Positions 1 to 8,304 of a DNA stretch of 64,000 bases are shown here, piece by piece. The DNA is from Novosphingobium sp. 18050. GTDB lineage: Bacteria > Pseudomonadota > Alphaproteobacteria > Sphingomonadales > Sphingomonadaceae. The stretch spans positions 1-64,000 of the forward strand of contig NZ_CACSJO010000001.1 of assembly GCF_902706195.1 (NCBI RefSeq). Direction: 5' to 3'. The notes beneath the pieces were generated by a model, which had not been told where the DNA came from, searched no databases, and worked only from the letters and a program-made list of their open reading frames with translations. Every line of letters begins with the position of its first letter. Position 1 is the stretch's first letter. Both the position numbers and the translations under genes were made by a program.

Positions 1-1061
1 CGCCCACGCAGAGCGACATCCCGGTAGACAGCGAACGCCACCGCGTCGCACTGCTGGTCCCCGTGACGGGCGCCAATGCCGGTGTCGGCCAGTCGATCGC
101 GAATGCCGCCAACATGGCTTTGCTCGATACCTCTGCCAAAAACCTCCGGGTCACCACTTACGACACCTCGGTCAACGCCGCCGAGGCGGCGCGCAAGGCC
201 ATCGCCGACGGCAACCAGCTCATCCTCGGTCCGCTGCTGGCTGACAATATCCCGGCCGTTTCCGCCATCGCAAGGGCCGCGAAGGTGCCGGTGATCTCGT
301 TCTCCAACGATGAAAAGGCGGCCAACAAGGACGTCTTCATCATGGGTAACCTCCCCGGCCAGTCGGTCACCCGCACGGTCGAATATGCCCGCGCCCAGGG
401 TATCTCGACGTTCGCCGCGCTGGTTCCGCGCGGTGATTATGGCGACCGTACCAGCAGCGCGCTGCTCGGCGCGGTGCGCGCAGGAGGCGGCTCGGTGATC
501 GCGCTCGAACCTTATGAGCGCAGCGCCGCCTCGATCGCTTCGGCTGCGCAGCGGGTTAAGGCCAAGGGCGGTTTCGACGCCCTGCTGATCGCCGACAGCG
601 GCAGCCTTTCCGCCCGCGCCGCAACCGCGTTCAAGGGTCCGGTGAAAGCCGGCGGCTCCACCGTCCGCGTGCTCGGCACCGAACTGTGGAGCGGCGAGCG
701 CGAGCTGACGACCACCCCGGCGCTGGCCGGCGCATGGTTCGCAACCGTTTCCGACCAGCGCTTCGGCCAGTTCTCCAAGAGCTACCGTGCCCGCTTCGGC
801 GGCCAGCCCTTCCGCATCGCCACGCTGGGCTATGACGCGGTCCTGCTGACCTTGCGCGTCGCGCGCGACTGGAAGCCCGGCACGCGTTTCCCGGCCGAGG
901 CCCTGCGTGACACCAAGGCTTTCCCCGGCGGTTTCCTAGGCGTGGACGGTGCCTTCCGCTTCACGCGCGGCGGCCTTGTCGAGCGGGCGCTGGAAGTGCG
1001 CGAAGTCCAAACCGGCGCCGTCAAGGTCATCAGCCCGGCCCCGGTCAAGTTCGGCGAGTGA
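1..1061 (+). CDS. Penicillin-binding protein activator / periplasmic substrate-binding-fold protein (5' partial)
   Basis: The reading frame is open to the left edge (first full codon at 3), so the N-terminus and any signal or lipobox lie outside the window. The 352 visible residues begin with a beta-strand, VALLVPVTG, and then a helix with AANMALLD. This is the usual start of the type-I periplasmic binding fold seen in LpoA-like PBP activators and branched-chain amino-acid binding proteins. Later segments such as LILGPLLADN and LGTELWSG fit the same fold. In alphaproteobacteria this family is usually annotated as a penicillin-binding protein activator. An LpoA role in peptidoglycan synthesis is inferred from the fold only, and a transporter-type ligand-binding role cannot be excluded. 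Confidence 0.75.
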   Translation, partial: PTQSDIPVDSERHRVALLVPVTGANAGVGQSIANAANMALLDTSAKNLRVTTYDTSVNAAEAARKAIADGNQLILGPLLADNIPAVSAIARAAKVPVISFSNDEKAANKDVFIMGNLPGQSVTRTVEYARAQGISTFAALVPRGDYGDRTSSALLGAVRAGGGSVIALEPYERSAASIASAAQRVKAKGGFDALLIADSGSLSARAATAFKGPVKAGGSTVRVLGTELWSGERELTTTPALAGAWFATVSDQRFGQFSKSYRARFGGQPFRIATLGYDAVLLTLRVARDWKPGTRFPAEALRDTKAFPGGFLGVDGAFRFTRGGLVERALEVREVQTGAVKVISPAPVKFGE

Positions 1062-1107
1062 TTCGGCGCGGGCCCTGACTGCCCCCGCAAAGACCCCGCC
1101 ACTTACC

Positions 1108-1140
1108 TCCGTTCGTGTCGATTGCCTCGGCACGAACGGA
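1108..1140 (+). terminator. Hairpin downstream of the PBP-activator-like gene
   Basis: A perfect 10-bp inverted repeat (TCCGTTCGTG / CACGAACGGA) with a 13-nt loop lies 47 bases after the stop codon. It is followed by TAAAACCG rather than a clean T run, so it is only a weak candidate for an intrinsic terminator. Confidence 0.45.
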
Positions 1141-1257
1141 TAAAACCGTTCTCGATTTGATCCATACCGCTTTCAGGCCCCGGAAACGGGTGAGCCTGCG
1201 GAAAAACCTCGCTTGCGCGCTTGCTTGCGGAATCGCGCTACCCCTATAGTCGCGCCT

Positions 1258-3267
1258 ATGGCCGACGACCTGTTTGACAAGCTCCCCGCCGCAACCGGCG
1301 AATCCTACGATGGCTCCGCGATCGAGGTGCTGGAGGGGCTTGAACCCGTCCGACGCCGCCCCGGCATGTACATTGGCGGCACCGACGAGCGCGCGCTGCA
1401 CCACCTCGCCGCAGAAGTGCTCGACAACGCGATGGACGAGGCCGTCGCCGGTCACGCCAACCGCATCGAGTTCACGCTGGAGGAGGAACCCGGCACCGCC
1501 GGACGCATCACCATCACCGATAACGGTCGCGGCATCCCGGTTGACGAGCATCCCAAATTTCCCGGCAAGTCGGCGCTGGAAGTGATCCTTTCCACGCTCC
1601 ACTCGGGCGGCAAGTTCTCCGGCAAGGCCTATGCCACTTCGGGCGGCCTGCACGGCGTGGGTATCTCGGTGGTCAACGCGCTTTCGGTGAAGACCCGCGT
1701 GGAAGTAGCCCGCAACAAGGAACTCTACGCGCAGGAATTCTCGCGCGGGCAAACACTCGGGCCGATCCAGCGCGTCGGCGCAGCACCCAACCGGCGCGGC
1801 ACTTCGGTGACTTTCACCCCCGATATCGAGATCTTCGGCGACCAGAAGTTCAAGCCCGCGCGCCTGTTCAAGCTCGTCCGCTCAAAGGCCTACCTTTTCG
1901 CAGGCGTCGAGATTCGCTGGAAATGCGCGCCCGCGCTGGCAGTCGACGGCGTTCCGGCCGAGGCGACCTTCCAGTTCCCCGGCGGCCTTGCCGACCATCT
2001 TGCCGAGCAGGTCGGCACCCGCGAATGCGTCACCACGCAATTCTTTTCCGGTAGCCAGGACTTTGCCAAGGGCGATGACGGCTCCGAACAGGGCCGCGTC
2101 GAATGGGCGATCGCCTGGCCGCTCTACTCCGACGGTGCCTATTCCTGGTACTGCAACACTATCCCGACGCCGGATGGCGGCACCCACGAACAGGGCCTGC
2201 GCGGCGCGCTGACCAAGGGCATCCGCGCCTTTGCAGACCTCGTCGGGCAGGCCAAGAAGGCCAAGGACATCATCCCGGACGACGTGGTGACGGGCAGCGA
2301 AGTCATGCTCTCGGTCTTCATCCGCGATCCCCAGTTCCAGAGCCAGACCAAGGACCGCCTGACCTCGCCCGAGGCCGCGCGCATGGTGGAAGCTGCGGTG
2401 CGCGACCATTTCGACCACTTCCTCACCGACAACCTCGATCGCGGCAAGGCCCTTCTGGGCAGCGTAATGGAGCGCATGGACGACCGCCTGCGCCGCAAGG
2501 CGGAGCGCGAGGTCAAGCGCAAGACCGCCACCAACGCCCGCAAGCTGCGCCTCCCCGGCAAGCTGACGGACTGTTCGGGCGAAGGCAGCGGCGAAACCGA
2601 ACTGTTCATTGTCGAGGGCGATTCGGCAGGCGGCTCGGCCAAGCAGGCGCGTGACCGCAAGACCCAGGCGATCCTGCCGATCCGCGGCAAGATCCTCAAC
2701 GTCGCCAGCGCCACCGCCGACAAGATTCGCGCGAATTCCGAAATCGCCGACCTCGGCCTCGCGCTCGGCTGCGGCACCCGCAAGGACTGTAACGCCGACA
2801 ACCTGCGCTACGACCGCGTGATCATCATGACCGACGCAGACGTCGACGGCGCCCACATCGCCACGCTGCTGATGACCTTCTTCTTCCAGGAAATGCCGGA
2901 TCTGGTGAAGCGCGGGCACCTCTATCTTGCCCAGCCGCCGCTATACCGCCTTACTTCCGGCTCGACCTCAGCCTACGCGCGGGACGATGCTCACCGCGCC
3001 GAACTGGAAGCCACGCAGTTCAAGAACAAGAAAGTCGAGGTCGGCCGCTTCAAGGGGCTTGGCGAGATGAACCCCCAGCAGCTGCGCGAAACGACGATGA
3101 GCCCGAAAAGTCGCTCGCTGATCCGCATCACCCTGCCGCCGGAATACGAAGACCGCGCGGCAGTGAAGGACCTCGTCGACCGCCTGATGGGGCGCAACCC
3201 CGAGCACCGCTTCCAGTTCATCCAGAACCGCGCGGGTGAAATCGACCCGGAACTTATCGATGCGTGA
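1258..3267 (+). CDS. parE: DNA topoisomerase IV subunit B
   Basis: ATPase subunit of topoisomerase IV, which with ParC decatenates daughter chromosomes. At 669 aa it has ParE length and lacks the extra domain typical of many GyrB proteins. The N-terminal GHKL ATPase carries EVLDNAMDEA, DNGRGIPV and GGLHGVGISVVNALS. The TOPRIM domain shows EGDSAGGSAKQ and the metal-binding MTDADVDGAH. The C-terminus has the conserved FKGLGEMNP. I chose ATG 1258 because the protein then begins MADDLFDKL, followed directly by the conserved domain; an in-frame start at 1213 would add 15 arginine-rich residues with no family support. Assignment to ParE rather than GyrB rests on length and general resemblance. Confidence 0.95.
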   Translation: MADDLFDKLPAATGESYDGSAIEVLEGLEPVRRRPGMYIGGTDERALHHLAAEVLDNAMDEAVAGHANRIEFTLEEEPGTAGRITITDNGRGIPVDEHPKFPGKSALEVILSTLHSGGKFSGKAYATSGGLHGVGISVVNALSVKTRVEVARNKELYAQEFSRGQTLGPIQRVGAAPNRRGTSVTFTPDIEIFGDQKFKPARLFKLVRSKAYLFAGVEIRWKCAPALAVDGVPAEATFQFPGGLADHLAEQVGTRECVTTQFFSGSQDFAKGDDGSEQGRVEWAIAWPLYSDGAYSWYCNTIPTPDGGTHEQGLRGALTKGIRAFADLVGQAKKAKDIIPDDVVTGSEVMLSVFIRDPQFQSQTKDRLTSPEAARMVEAAVRDHFDHFLTDNLDRGKALLGSVMERMDDRLRRKAEREVKRKTATNARKLRLPGKLTDCSGEGSGETELFIVEGDSAGGSAKQARDRKTQAILPIRGKILNVASATADKIRANSEIADLGLALGCGTRKDCNADNLRYDRVIIMTDADVDGAHIATLLMTFFFQEMPDLVKRGHLYLAQPPLYRLTSGSTSAYARDDAHRAELEATQFKNKKVEVGRFKGLGEMNPQQLRETTMSPKSRSLIRITLPPEYEDRAAVKDLVDRLMGRNPEHRFQFIQNRAGEIDPELIDA

Positions 3268-3476
3268 CGCCGCCACTGCGGCCGTGCCACTCATGGCTCC
3301 TGTCTCTTAGCGAGTTGACCCGGGTGGGTGCCGGGCGCCGCCGAGAAGAGTCAGGCGCCCTCGTGAAGATCGACTGGCCGCATGACGGCGGTAATTGACG
3401 CCTCCCCTTGCACGGGCCAGCCTGCGTGCCGAGCCGAAAAGCCGGCAAGGGGCCCCTGCACGATGACCTGCCCGCA

Positions 3477-4781
3477 ATGAACTGGAGCCGTAATCTCCTC
3501 CGATTGGCGATGATCGCCATTCTCGGCGCCGGCGCGGCTAGCGCGGCACGCGCTCAGGACGATCCCGCCAAGCTGCTGGAAACCCGAACCGTGGAAGTCA
3601 TCGCCGTTTTGCAGGGCAAGCGCGATCCGGCCGAAGTGTTCGACGCCAGATTCCTCGCCGCCGTCCCCACCGAACAGCTGCGAGCGCTCACCGCAAAGCT
3701 TACCGCGCAGGGCGGCGAACTTCTGGGTTATACCGGGTTCCAGCGAGAACGGCAGGGATCGGCCACTTTCACGCTCCGTTTCGCCCATGCCACCGCCCCG
3801 GCACGGATCGAACTCAACCCGGCCGCGCCGGGCAAAGTCTCGGGTTTTCGTATTTTTGGCCTGACGCCCGGCGGTGACAGTTTCGGCAGGATCGACGCCG
3901 ATTTCGCCAATCTCCGCGGCAAGGCAGGATACGCGGTTTTCCGGTTCGGGGAGGACGGCGGATCGGCCAAACTCACGCATGGCCGCGCTGCGGATACGCG
4001 GCTGGCGATCGGCTCGACCTTCAAACTTTACGTTCTGGCCGCCCTCACCCGGCAGGTGCAGGAGGGCAAGCGCCGCTGGAGCGACGTGGTTCCGGTTACG
4101 GGTAAGTCCTTTCCCGGAGGCACCATCCACAATCTTCCCGAAGGCGCGCCGGTGACGCTGCATACGCTCGCCAGCCTGATGATCTCGATCAGCGACAATT
4201 CCGCGACGGATATCCTCGTGCGGCTCATCGGTCCCGAAGCTCTGGAACGCGAAGTCAGGCTGTCCGGCCACGCCAAACCCGATGCCACCTTGCCGATCCT
4301 GACAACGGCCCAGATTTTCGCCTTGAAAAGGCAGGGCAAGGACGCCGCAGACCGCTACGCCCGCGCGGCGCCTGCCCAGCGCGCCGCGCAACTGGCCGTA
4401 CTCGATGTTTCCGGGGTCTCCGGAGCAGACCCCGGCGAAGTCTTTGGCCACGGCCCTGTCGCGATTGAGCAGGTCGAATGGTTCGCCTCGCCCGCCGATC
4501 TCACCCAGATCATGGACGACCTGCTCAGGCTGGACAGCAAGGAAGCCTTCGACATCCTGGCAATCAATCCCGCTATGGACGAGGTCACCGCCAAGGACTG
4601 GTCCTACGTCGGTTATAAGGGCGGTTCCGAAGACGGCGTGATCAGCATGACATGGCTGCTGCGTGACAAGACCGGCGCATGGTCAGCAGTAAGCGGCAGT
4701 TGGAACGACCCCAAGGCTGCAGTCGACAACGATCACTTCCAGATGCTGATGCTGCGGCTTGCCAAGCTGGCAGGCGGGTAA
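3477..4781 (+). CDS. Secreted serine hydrolase, class A beta-lactamase-like fold
   Basis: A 434-aa exported protein. Residues 1-25 form a signal peptide (arginine, hydrophobic core, ASAARA cleavage region). The middle half is a domain resembling class A beta-lactamase or penicillin-interactive enzymes: the catalytic SxxK is STFK, the second motif is SDN (in SISDNSATDIL), and the third box reads KGG where enzymes have KTG or KSG. I do not see the omega-loop ExxLN glutamate that lets class A beta-lactamases deacylate, so antibiotic hydrolysis should not be assumed. The first 150 residues are a DUF3887-like region. ATG 3477 was chosen over 3408 because it places the signal peptide at the N-terminus. 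Function remains unproven. Confidence 0.8.
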   Translation: MNWSRNLLRLAMIAILGAGAASAARAQDDPAKLLETRTVEVIAVLQGKRDPAEVFDARFLAAVPTEQLRALTAKLTAQGGELLGYTGFQRERQGSATFTLRFAHATAPARIELNPAAPGKVSGFRIFGLTPGGDSFGRIDADFANLRGKAGYAVFRFGEDGGSAKLTHGRAADTRLAIGSTFKLYVLAALTRQVQEGKRRWSDVVPVTGKSFPGGTIHNLPEGAPVTLHTLASLMISISDNSATDILVRLIGPEALEREVRLSGHAKPDATLPILTTAQIFALKRQGKDAADRYARAAPAQRAAQLAVLDVSGVSGADPGEVFGHGPVAIEQVEWFASPADLTQIMDDLLRLDSKEAFDILAINPAMDEVTAKDWSYVGYKGGSEDGVISMTWLLRDKTGAWSAVSGSWNDPKAAVDNDHFQMLMLRLAKLAGG

Positions 4782-4789
4782 GGCAGCGA

Positions 4790-5974
4790 TCACGTAGACC
4801 CGATAGCCCGTCGCCATACTGCCGCGAACAGCCCGGCAAGCACCAGCGGCATTACGGGAACCCCGGCGTTCATCGCCAACGGCCGGGCGAAGGCGGGAGC
4901 GGCGACGGCGAGTGCGATCGCCAGCTTTTCCCAGGGCGCAAAGCCGGCGCGCAGGCCCTGCCCGGTCAGCCACAGCAGCGGGAAGGCGAGAATTACCGTA
5001 TCATAGTCGAGTACGAACGGGGTCGCCAGCGGCGCCCCGGTGAGGGTCGCGGCGGCCAGGGCGGGCGACCAGCGGCAGCCCCACGCCGCCCATCCCAGCA
5101 GGCCTGCAACGGCGAGTGAAACGATCCCCTGCACCGTGTAGGCCAACGTGGTAGAGGCTCCCAGCAGCTTGAGGGCCGCGAAGGGGCTGGTCATCTTGGC
5201 ATAGCCGACCGCTCCAGCCGCCATGGCATCCTCGGCCCGCGCACTGGCGGCGAGCCAATCGGGCCACGTCTGCCACCCGAAGGCGAGAGCGGCGACGGCG
5301 GCCAGCACCAGCGCGGTCAGCGCGGCAGCCGTGATTACTTTCCATTCGCGCGTCAGCAGCAGGACCAGCGGGAGCAACACGCCGAACTGCGGCTTGATCG
5401 TCGCCAGCCCGAACAGAATGCCCGCCAGCACCCGGCGCGAAGGCACCAGCCATGCACCCAGCCCCAACAGCCCAGCCACAAGGAACGCGGTCTGTCCGTG
5501 CGTCACCACGATCGGCACGGCGGGAAAGGCCAGGAAGAGCAGCCATAGCGGCATCTGTGTGCCCGCCTCGCGCCACCAGCCGCGCAGGGCGGCAAGGTAG
5601 AGTGTTGCCGTCACCGCCAGCCAGAGGCCGAGCGCTGGAAAATAGCCAAGCAGACCAAGCGGCCGGCAGAACGGCAGGAACGAGGGCGGGTAGAAGAACG
5701 CGGTATAGCCCGTTTCCGACGCGAAAAACATGCGCTGCTCTGCGATGTGCGCTGCGCTGTCATAGGGATTGGCATGCGAGCCGAGCATCTGGCCCACCGT
5801 CCAGAAACTGATGAAGTCGCTTCCGAGCAGGAACCCGTTGTGATCCACCCCGCCATGCGAGGTCGCTACCAAGGCGATCAGCATCACCACATTGAGCAGC
5901 GCAAGCAGGCGCAGGTATCCGCGTACGCGCACCGCGCCCAGCCAGTCCATCCTGCGCAGAAAATCAGCCCCCAT
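4790..5974 (-). CDS. GT87/DUF2029-like integral membrane glycosyltransferase
   Basis: A 394-aa polytopic membrane protein with about ten hydrophobic segments. A conserved-looking N-terminal region reads FYPPSFLPFCRPLG and is followed by a periplasmic-type loop. This pattern (GADFxxxW entry, Tyr-Pro-Pro motif after helix 1-2, many short helices) matches the GT87/DUF2029 family of polyprenyl-phosphate-dependent mannosyl- or arabinosyltransferase-like proteins. Its substrate is unknown. The gene converges with the serine hydrolase, with only 8 bases between stops, and diverges from moxR. An internal ATG (residue 9) is possible, but 5974 keeps the whole conserved N-terminus. Confidence 0.75.
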   Translation of the reverse strand: MGADFLRRMDWLGAVRVRGYLRLLALLNVVMLIALVATSHGGVDHNGFLLGSDFISFWTVGQMLGSHANPYDSAAHIAEQRMFFASETGYTAFFYPPSFLPFCRPLGLLGYFPALGLWLAVTATLYLAALRGWWREAGTQMPLWLLFLAFPAVPIVVTHGQTAFLVAGLLGLGAWLVPSRRVLAGILFGLATIKPQFGVLLPLVLLLTREWKVITAAALTALVLAAVAALAFGWQTWPDWLAASARAEDAMAAGAVGYAKMTSPFAALKLLGASTTLAYTVQGIVSLAVAGLLGWAAWGCRWSPALAAATLTGAPLATPFVLDYDTVILAFPLLWLTGQGLRAGFAPWEKLAIALAVAAPAFARPLAMNAGVPVMPLVLAGLFAAVWRRAIGST

Positions 5975-6100
5975 AGCCCGTGCTGTGCAACGCCGTGGCG
6001 GGGTTGTCCATGACGCCTTGCGGCCTCATCGAACGATCTTGCCTTGCTGCGGCGCACAACTTAGAACTTAATCGGATAGTTAAAGCGGACAGGACGACCC

Positions 6101-6946
6101 ATGCAGCGTTTCGAAGGCACCAGCAACTACGTCGCCACCGAGGATCTCAAGGTTGCGGTCAATGCCGCCGTGCTGCTGCGCCGCCCGCTGCTGGTGAAGG
6201 GTGAGCCAGGCACCGGCAAGACCGTGCTGGCCGAACAGATCGCCGCCGCCCTCAACGCGCCGCTCATCACCTGGAACGTCAAGTCCACAACCAAGGCACA
6301 CCAGGGCCTCTACGAATACGACGCCGTCGCCCGCCTGCGCGACGGCCAGCTCGGCGACGAGCGGGTGCATGACATCGGCAACTACATCCGCAAGGGCAAG
6401 CTGTGGGAGGCTTTCACCGCCCCCGAACTGCCCGTCCTGCTGATCGACGAGATCGACAAGGCCGACATCGAGTTCCCCAACGATCTGCTGGCCGAACTCG
6501 ATCGCATGGCCTTCGACGTCTACGAAACCGGCGAGCATATCGCCGCCGTGGAACGCCCGGTCGTCGTCATCACGTCGAACAATGAGAAGGACTTGCCCGA
6601 CGCCTTCCTGCGCCGCTGCTTCTTCCACTACATCAAATTCCCAGACCGCGAGACGATGGAAGCCATTGTCGACGTGCACTTCCCCGGCATCCAGAAGACG
6701 CTGGTGCGCAAGGCGATGGAAATCTTCTACGAACTGCGCGACGTACCGGGTCTCAAGAAAAAGCCCTCGACCAGCGAACTGCTCGACTGGCTCAAGCTGC
6801 TGCTCAATGAGGACATGCCTCTGGACGTCCTGCAGAGCAAGGACCCCAGCAAGGCGATCCCCCCCCTCCACGGCGCGCTGCTGAAGAACGAGCAGGACGT
6901 CATGCTGTTCGAACGGCTGGCGTTCATGACTCGCCGGGGCAACTGA
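6101..6946 (+). CDS. MoxR-type AAA+ ATPase
   Basis: A 281-aa AAA+ ATPase of the MoxR family. Walker A is GEPGTGKT (about residues 38-45), Walker B is LLIDEIDKAD, sensor 1 is the ITSNNEKDLPDAFLRRC segment, and the C-terminal lid follows. MoxR ATPases act with VWA-domain proteins as chaperone-like complexes that insert cofactors or mature enzymes. Here the gene opens a tight four-gene operon whose last member is a CoxE-like VWA protein, so the two are a plausible pair. An AGGACG ribosome-binding site precedes ATG 6101. The enzyme matured by the pair is not visible in the window. Confidence 0.92.
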   Translation: MQRFEGTSNYVATEDLKVAVNAAVLLRRPLLVKGEPGTGKTVLAEQIAAALNAPLITWNVKSTTKAHQGLYEYDAVARLRDGQLGDERVHDIGNYIRKGKLWEAFTAPELPVLLIDEIDKADIEFPNDLLAELDRMAFDVYETGEHIAAVERPVVVITSNNEKDLPDAFLRRCFFHYIKFPDRETMEAIVDVHFPGIQKTLVRKAMEIFYELRDVPGLKKKPSTSELLDWLKLLLNEDMPLDVLQSKDPSKAIPPLHGALLKNEQDVMLFERLAFMTRRGN

Positions 6947-6947
6947 C

Positions 6948-7391
6948 ATGGTTGCCCCCTATACCGGACGCTGCAACTGCGGTGCCGTCTCCATCACAAT
7001 CTCGGCAGAGCCGGTGGCGACGCGCCAGTGCTGGTGCCGCCAGTGCCAGCGCATCGCCGCAGGTGGGCCGACCAACAACGCGATGTTCCTTGCAAAGGCT
7101 GTGACGATCACCGGCCCGCGCGCCGACCACGCCTATGTCGCAGCAAGCGGCAATGTCCTGACGCATGAGTTCTGCGCGGCTTGCGGCACGCCTGTACTCG
7201 GGCGTTCCAACGCCCGGCCGCAGTTCCGCACGATCCGCCTGGGCCTGCTGGACGAAGGCCATGGCCTGAGCCCGGCAATGGCGATCTGGACCGATGAGGC
7301 GCCGGACTGGGCGGTGATCGATCCGGCGCTGGAACGCTTTACCGCGCAGCCTCCGGCCCCTGCACCAACGCCACCTTCATCGACGAGTTGA
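6948..7391 (+). CDS. GFA family (glutathione-dependent formaldehyde-activating-like) zinc protein
   Basis: A 147-aa protein with the GFA/CENP-V zinc-binding pattern: CxC at residues 9-11, then CWCRQC at about 28-33, then CAACG near residue 77. The family is named for glutathione-dependent formaldehyde-activating enzyme, but most members, including probably this one, have no proven substrate. It starts one base after the moxR stop and is followed four bases after its own stop by the DUF817 gene, so all are likely co-transcribed. Why a GFA protein sits between moxR and its VWA partner is not explained by known biology. Confidence 0.88.
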   Translation: MVAPYTGRCNCGAVSITISAEPVATRQCWCRQCQRIAAGGPTNNAMFLAKAVTITGPRADHAYVAASGNVLTHEFCAACGTPVLGRSNARPQFRTIRLGLLDEGHGLSPAMAIWTDEAPDWAVIDPALERFTAQPPAPAPTPPSSTS

Positions 7392-7394
7392 TCC

Positions 7395-8297
7395 TTGCCC
7401 ATACCTTCCGGCTCGCCGGAGCCGATCACCCATACGCGCTTTGCCGCGATTCGGGCGCACCTCGAAAGATTCGAGCCGCACCCGGGCTGGCGAGCATGGC
7501 TCTACGAATTCCTGCTGTTCGGGTTCAAACAGGGCTGGGCCTGCTTGTTTGGCGGGCTGCTGCTGGGCCTCTTGCTCGGAACGCACCTATTCTATCCGGC
7601 GGATGCGCCGCTGGCCCGCTACGATTTCCTGACACTCAGCGCGTTGGGCATCCAGATCGCGATGCTGGCGCTGCGGCTGGAGACGATGGAGGAGGCCAAG
7701 GTCATCCTTGCCTTCCACGTCGTAGGCACGATCATGGAACTGTTCAAGACCGCCTTCGGTTCGTGGCAATATCCCGAGCCGAGCCTGCTTCGCGTGGCCG
7801 GGGTGCCGCTGTTTTCCGGCTTCATGTACGCAGCGGTGGGCAGCTACATCGCGCGGGTATGGCGCATCTTCGACTTCCGGTTCTCGCGCTATCCCAGCCC
7901 CGCGCTGAGTGTCGCGCTGGCGGTGGCGATCTACGTCAACTTCTTCGCCCACCACTGGCTGCCCGACATGCGCCTTGCCCTGTTCGCGGCGCTGGCATTG
8001 TTCTTCGCCCGCACCCGCATCTGGTTCCGCGTCTGGCGCGAAGACCGCTGGATGCCGCTGCTGCTGGGCTGGTTGCTGGTGGCGCTGTTCATCTGGTTCG
8101 CCGAGAACATCTCCACCTTCTCCCGCGCCTGGATCTACCCGGACCAGCGAAACGGCTGGGCGCTGGTCCATCCGGCCAAGCTGGGCGCGTGGTATCTGCT
8201 GATGTATATCTCGTTCGTACTGGTCGCGGCGGTGCACCGGCCGAAGCCTAAGGAAGCGGCGCTCAGCGCCCCGTCCACCCCTGCAGAGGTGAGGTGA
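7395..8297 (+). CDS. DUF817 family integral membrane protein
   Basis: A 300-aa protein with about eight hydrophobic helices and a soluble amphipathic N-terminus (FAAIRAHLERFE). The segments FKTAFGSWQYPEPSLLR, NFFAHHW and WFAENISTFS resemble the DUF817 (YoaT-like) family, whose function is unknown. I place the start at TTG 7395, only four bases after the upstream stop, because no ATG occurs in frame before the second membrane helix; translational coupling to the GFA gene would explain the weak start. The VWA gene begins eight bases after the stop, keeping it in the operon. Confidence 0.8.
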   Translation: MPIPSGSPEPITHTRFAAIRAHLERFEPHPGWRAWLYEFLLFGFKQGWACLFGGLLLGLLLGTHLFYPADAPLARYDFLTLSALGIQIAMLALRLETMEEAKVILAFHVVGTIMELFKTAFGSWQYPEPSLLRVAGVPLFSGFMYAAVGSYIARVWRIFDFRFSRYPSPALSVALAVAIYVNFFAHHWLPDMRLALFAALALFFARTRIWFRVWREDRWMPLLLGWLLVALFIWFAENISTFSRAWIYPDQRNGWALVHPAKLGAWYLLMYISFVLVAAVHRPKPKEAALSAPSTPAEVR

Positions 8298-8304
8298 TGA
8301 TCCC

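Noticed and set aside
1882..2919. Minus-strand open frame over parE (345 codons)
   Set aside because: It overlaps the ParE ATPase and TOPRIM coding sequence and shows no recognisable protein pattern.
7388..8251. Alternative plus-strand frame over the DUF817 gene (287 codons)
   Set aside because: The overlapping frame encodes a clear multi-helix membrane family protein; this one is arginine- and glycine-rich.
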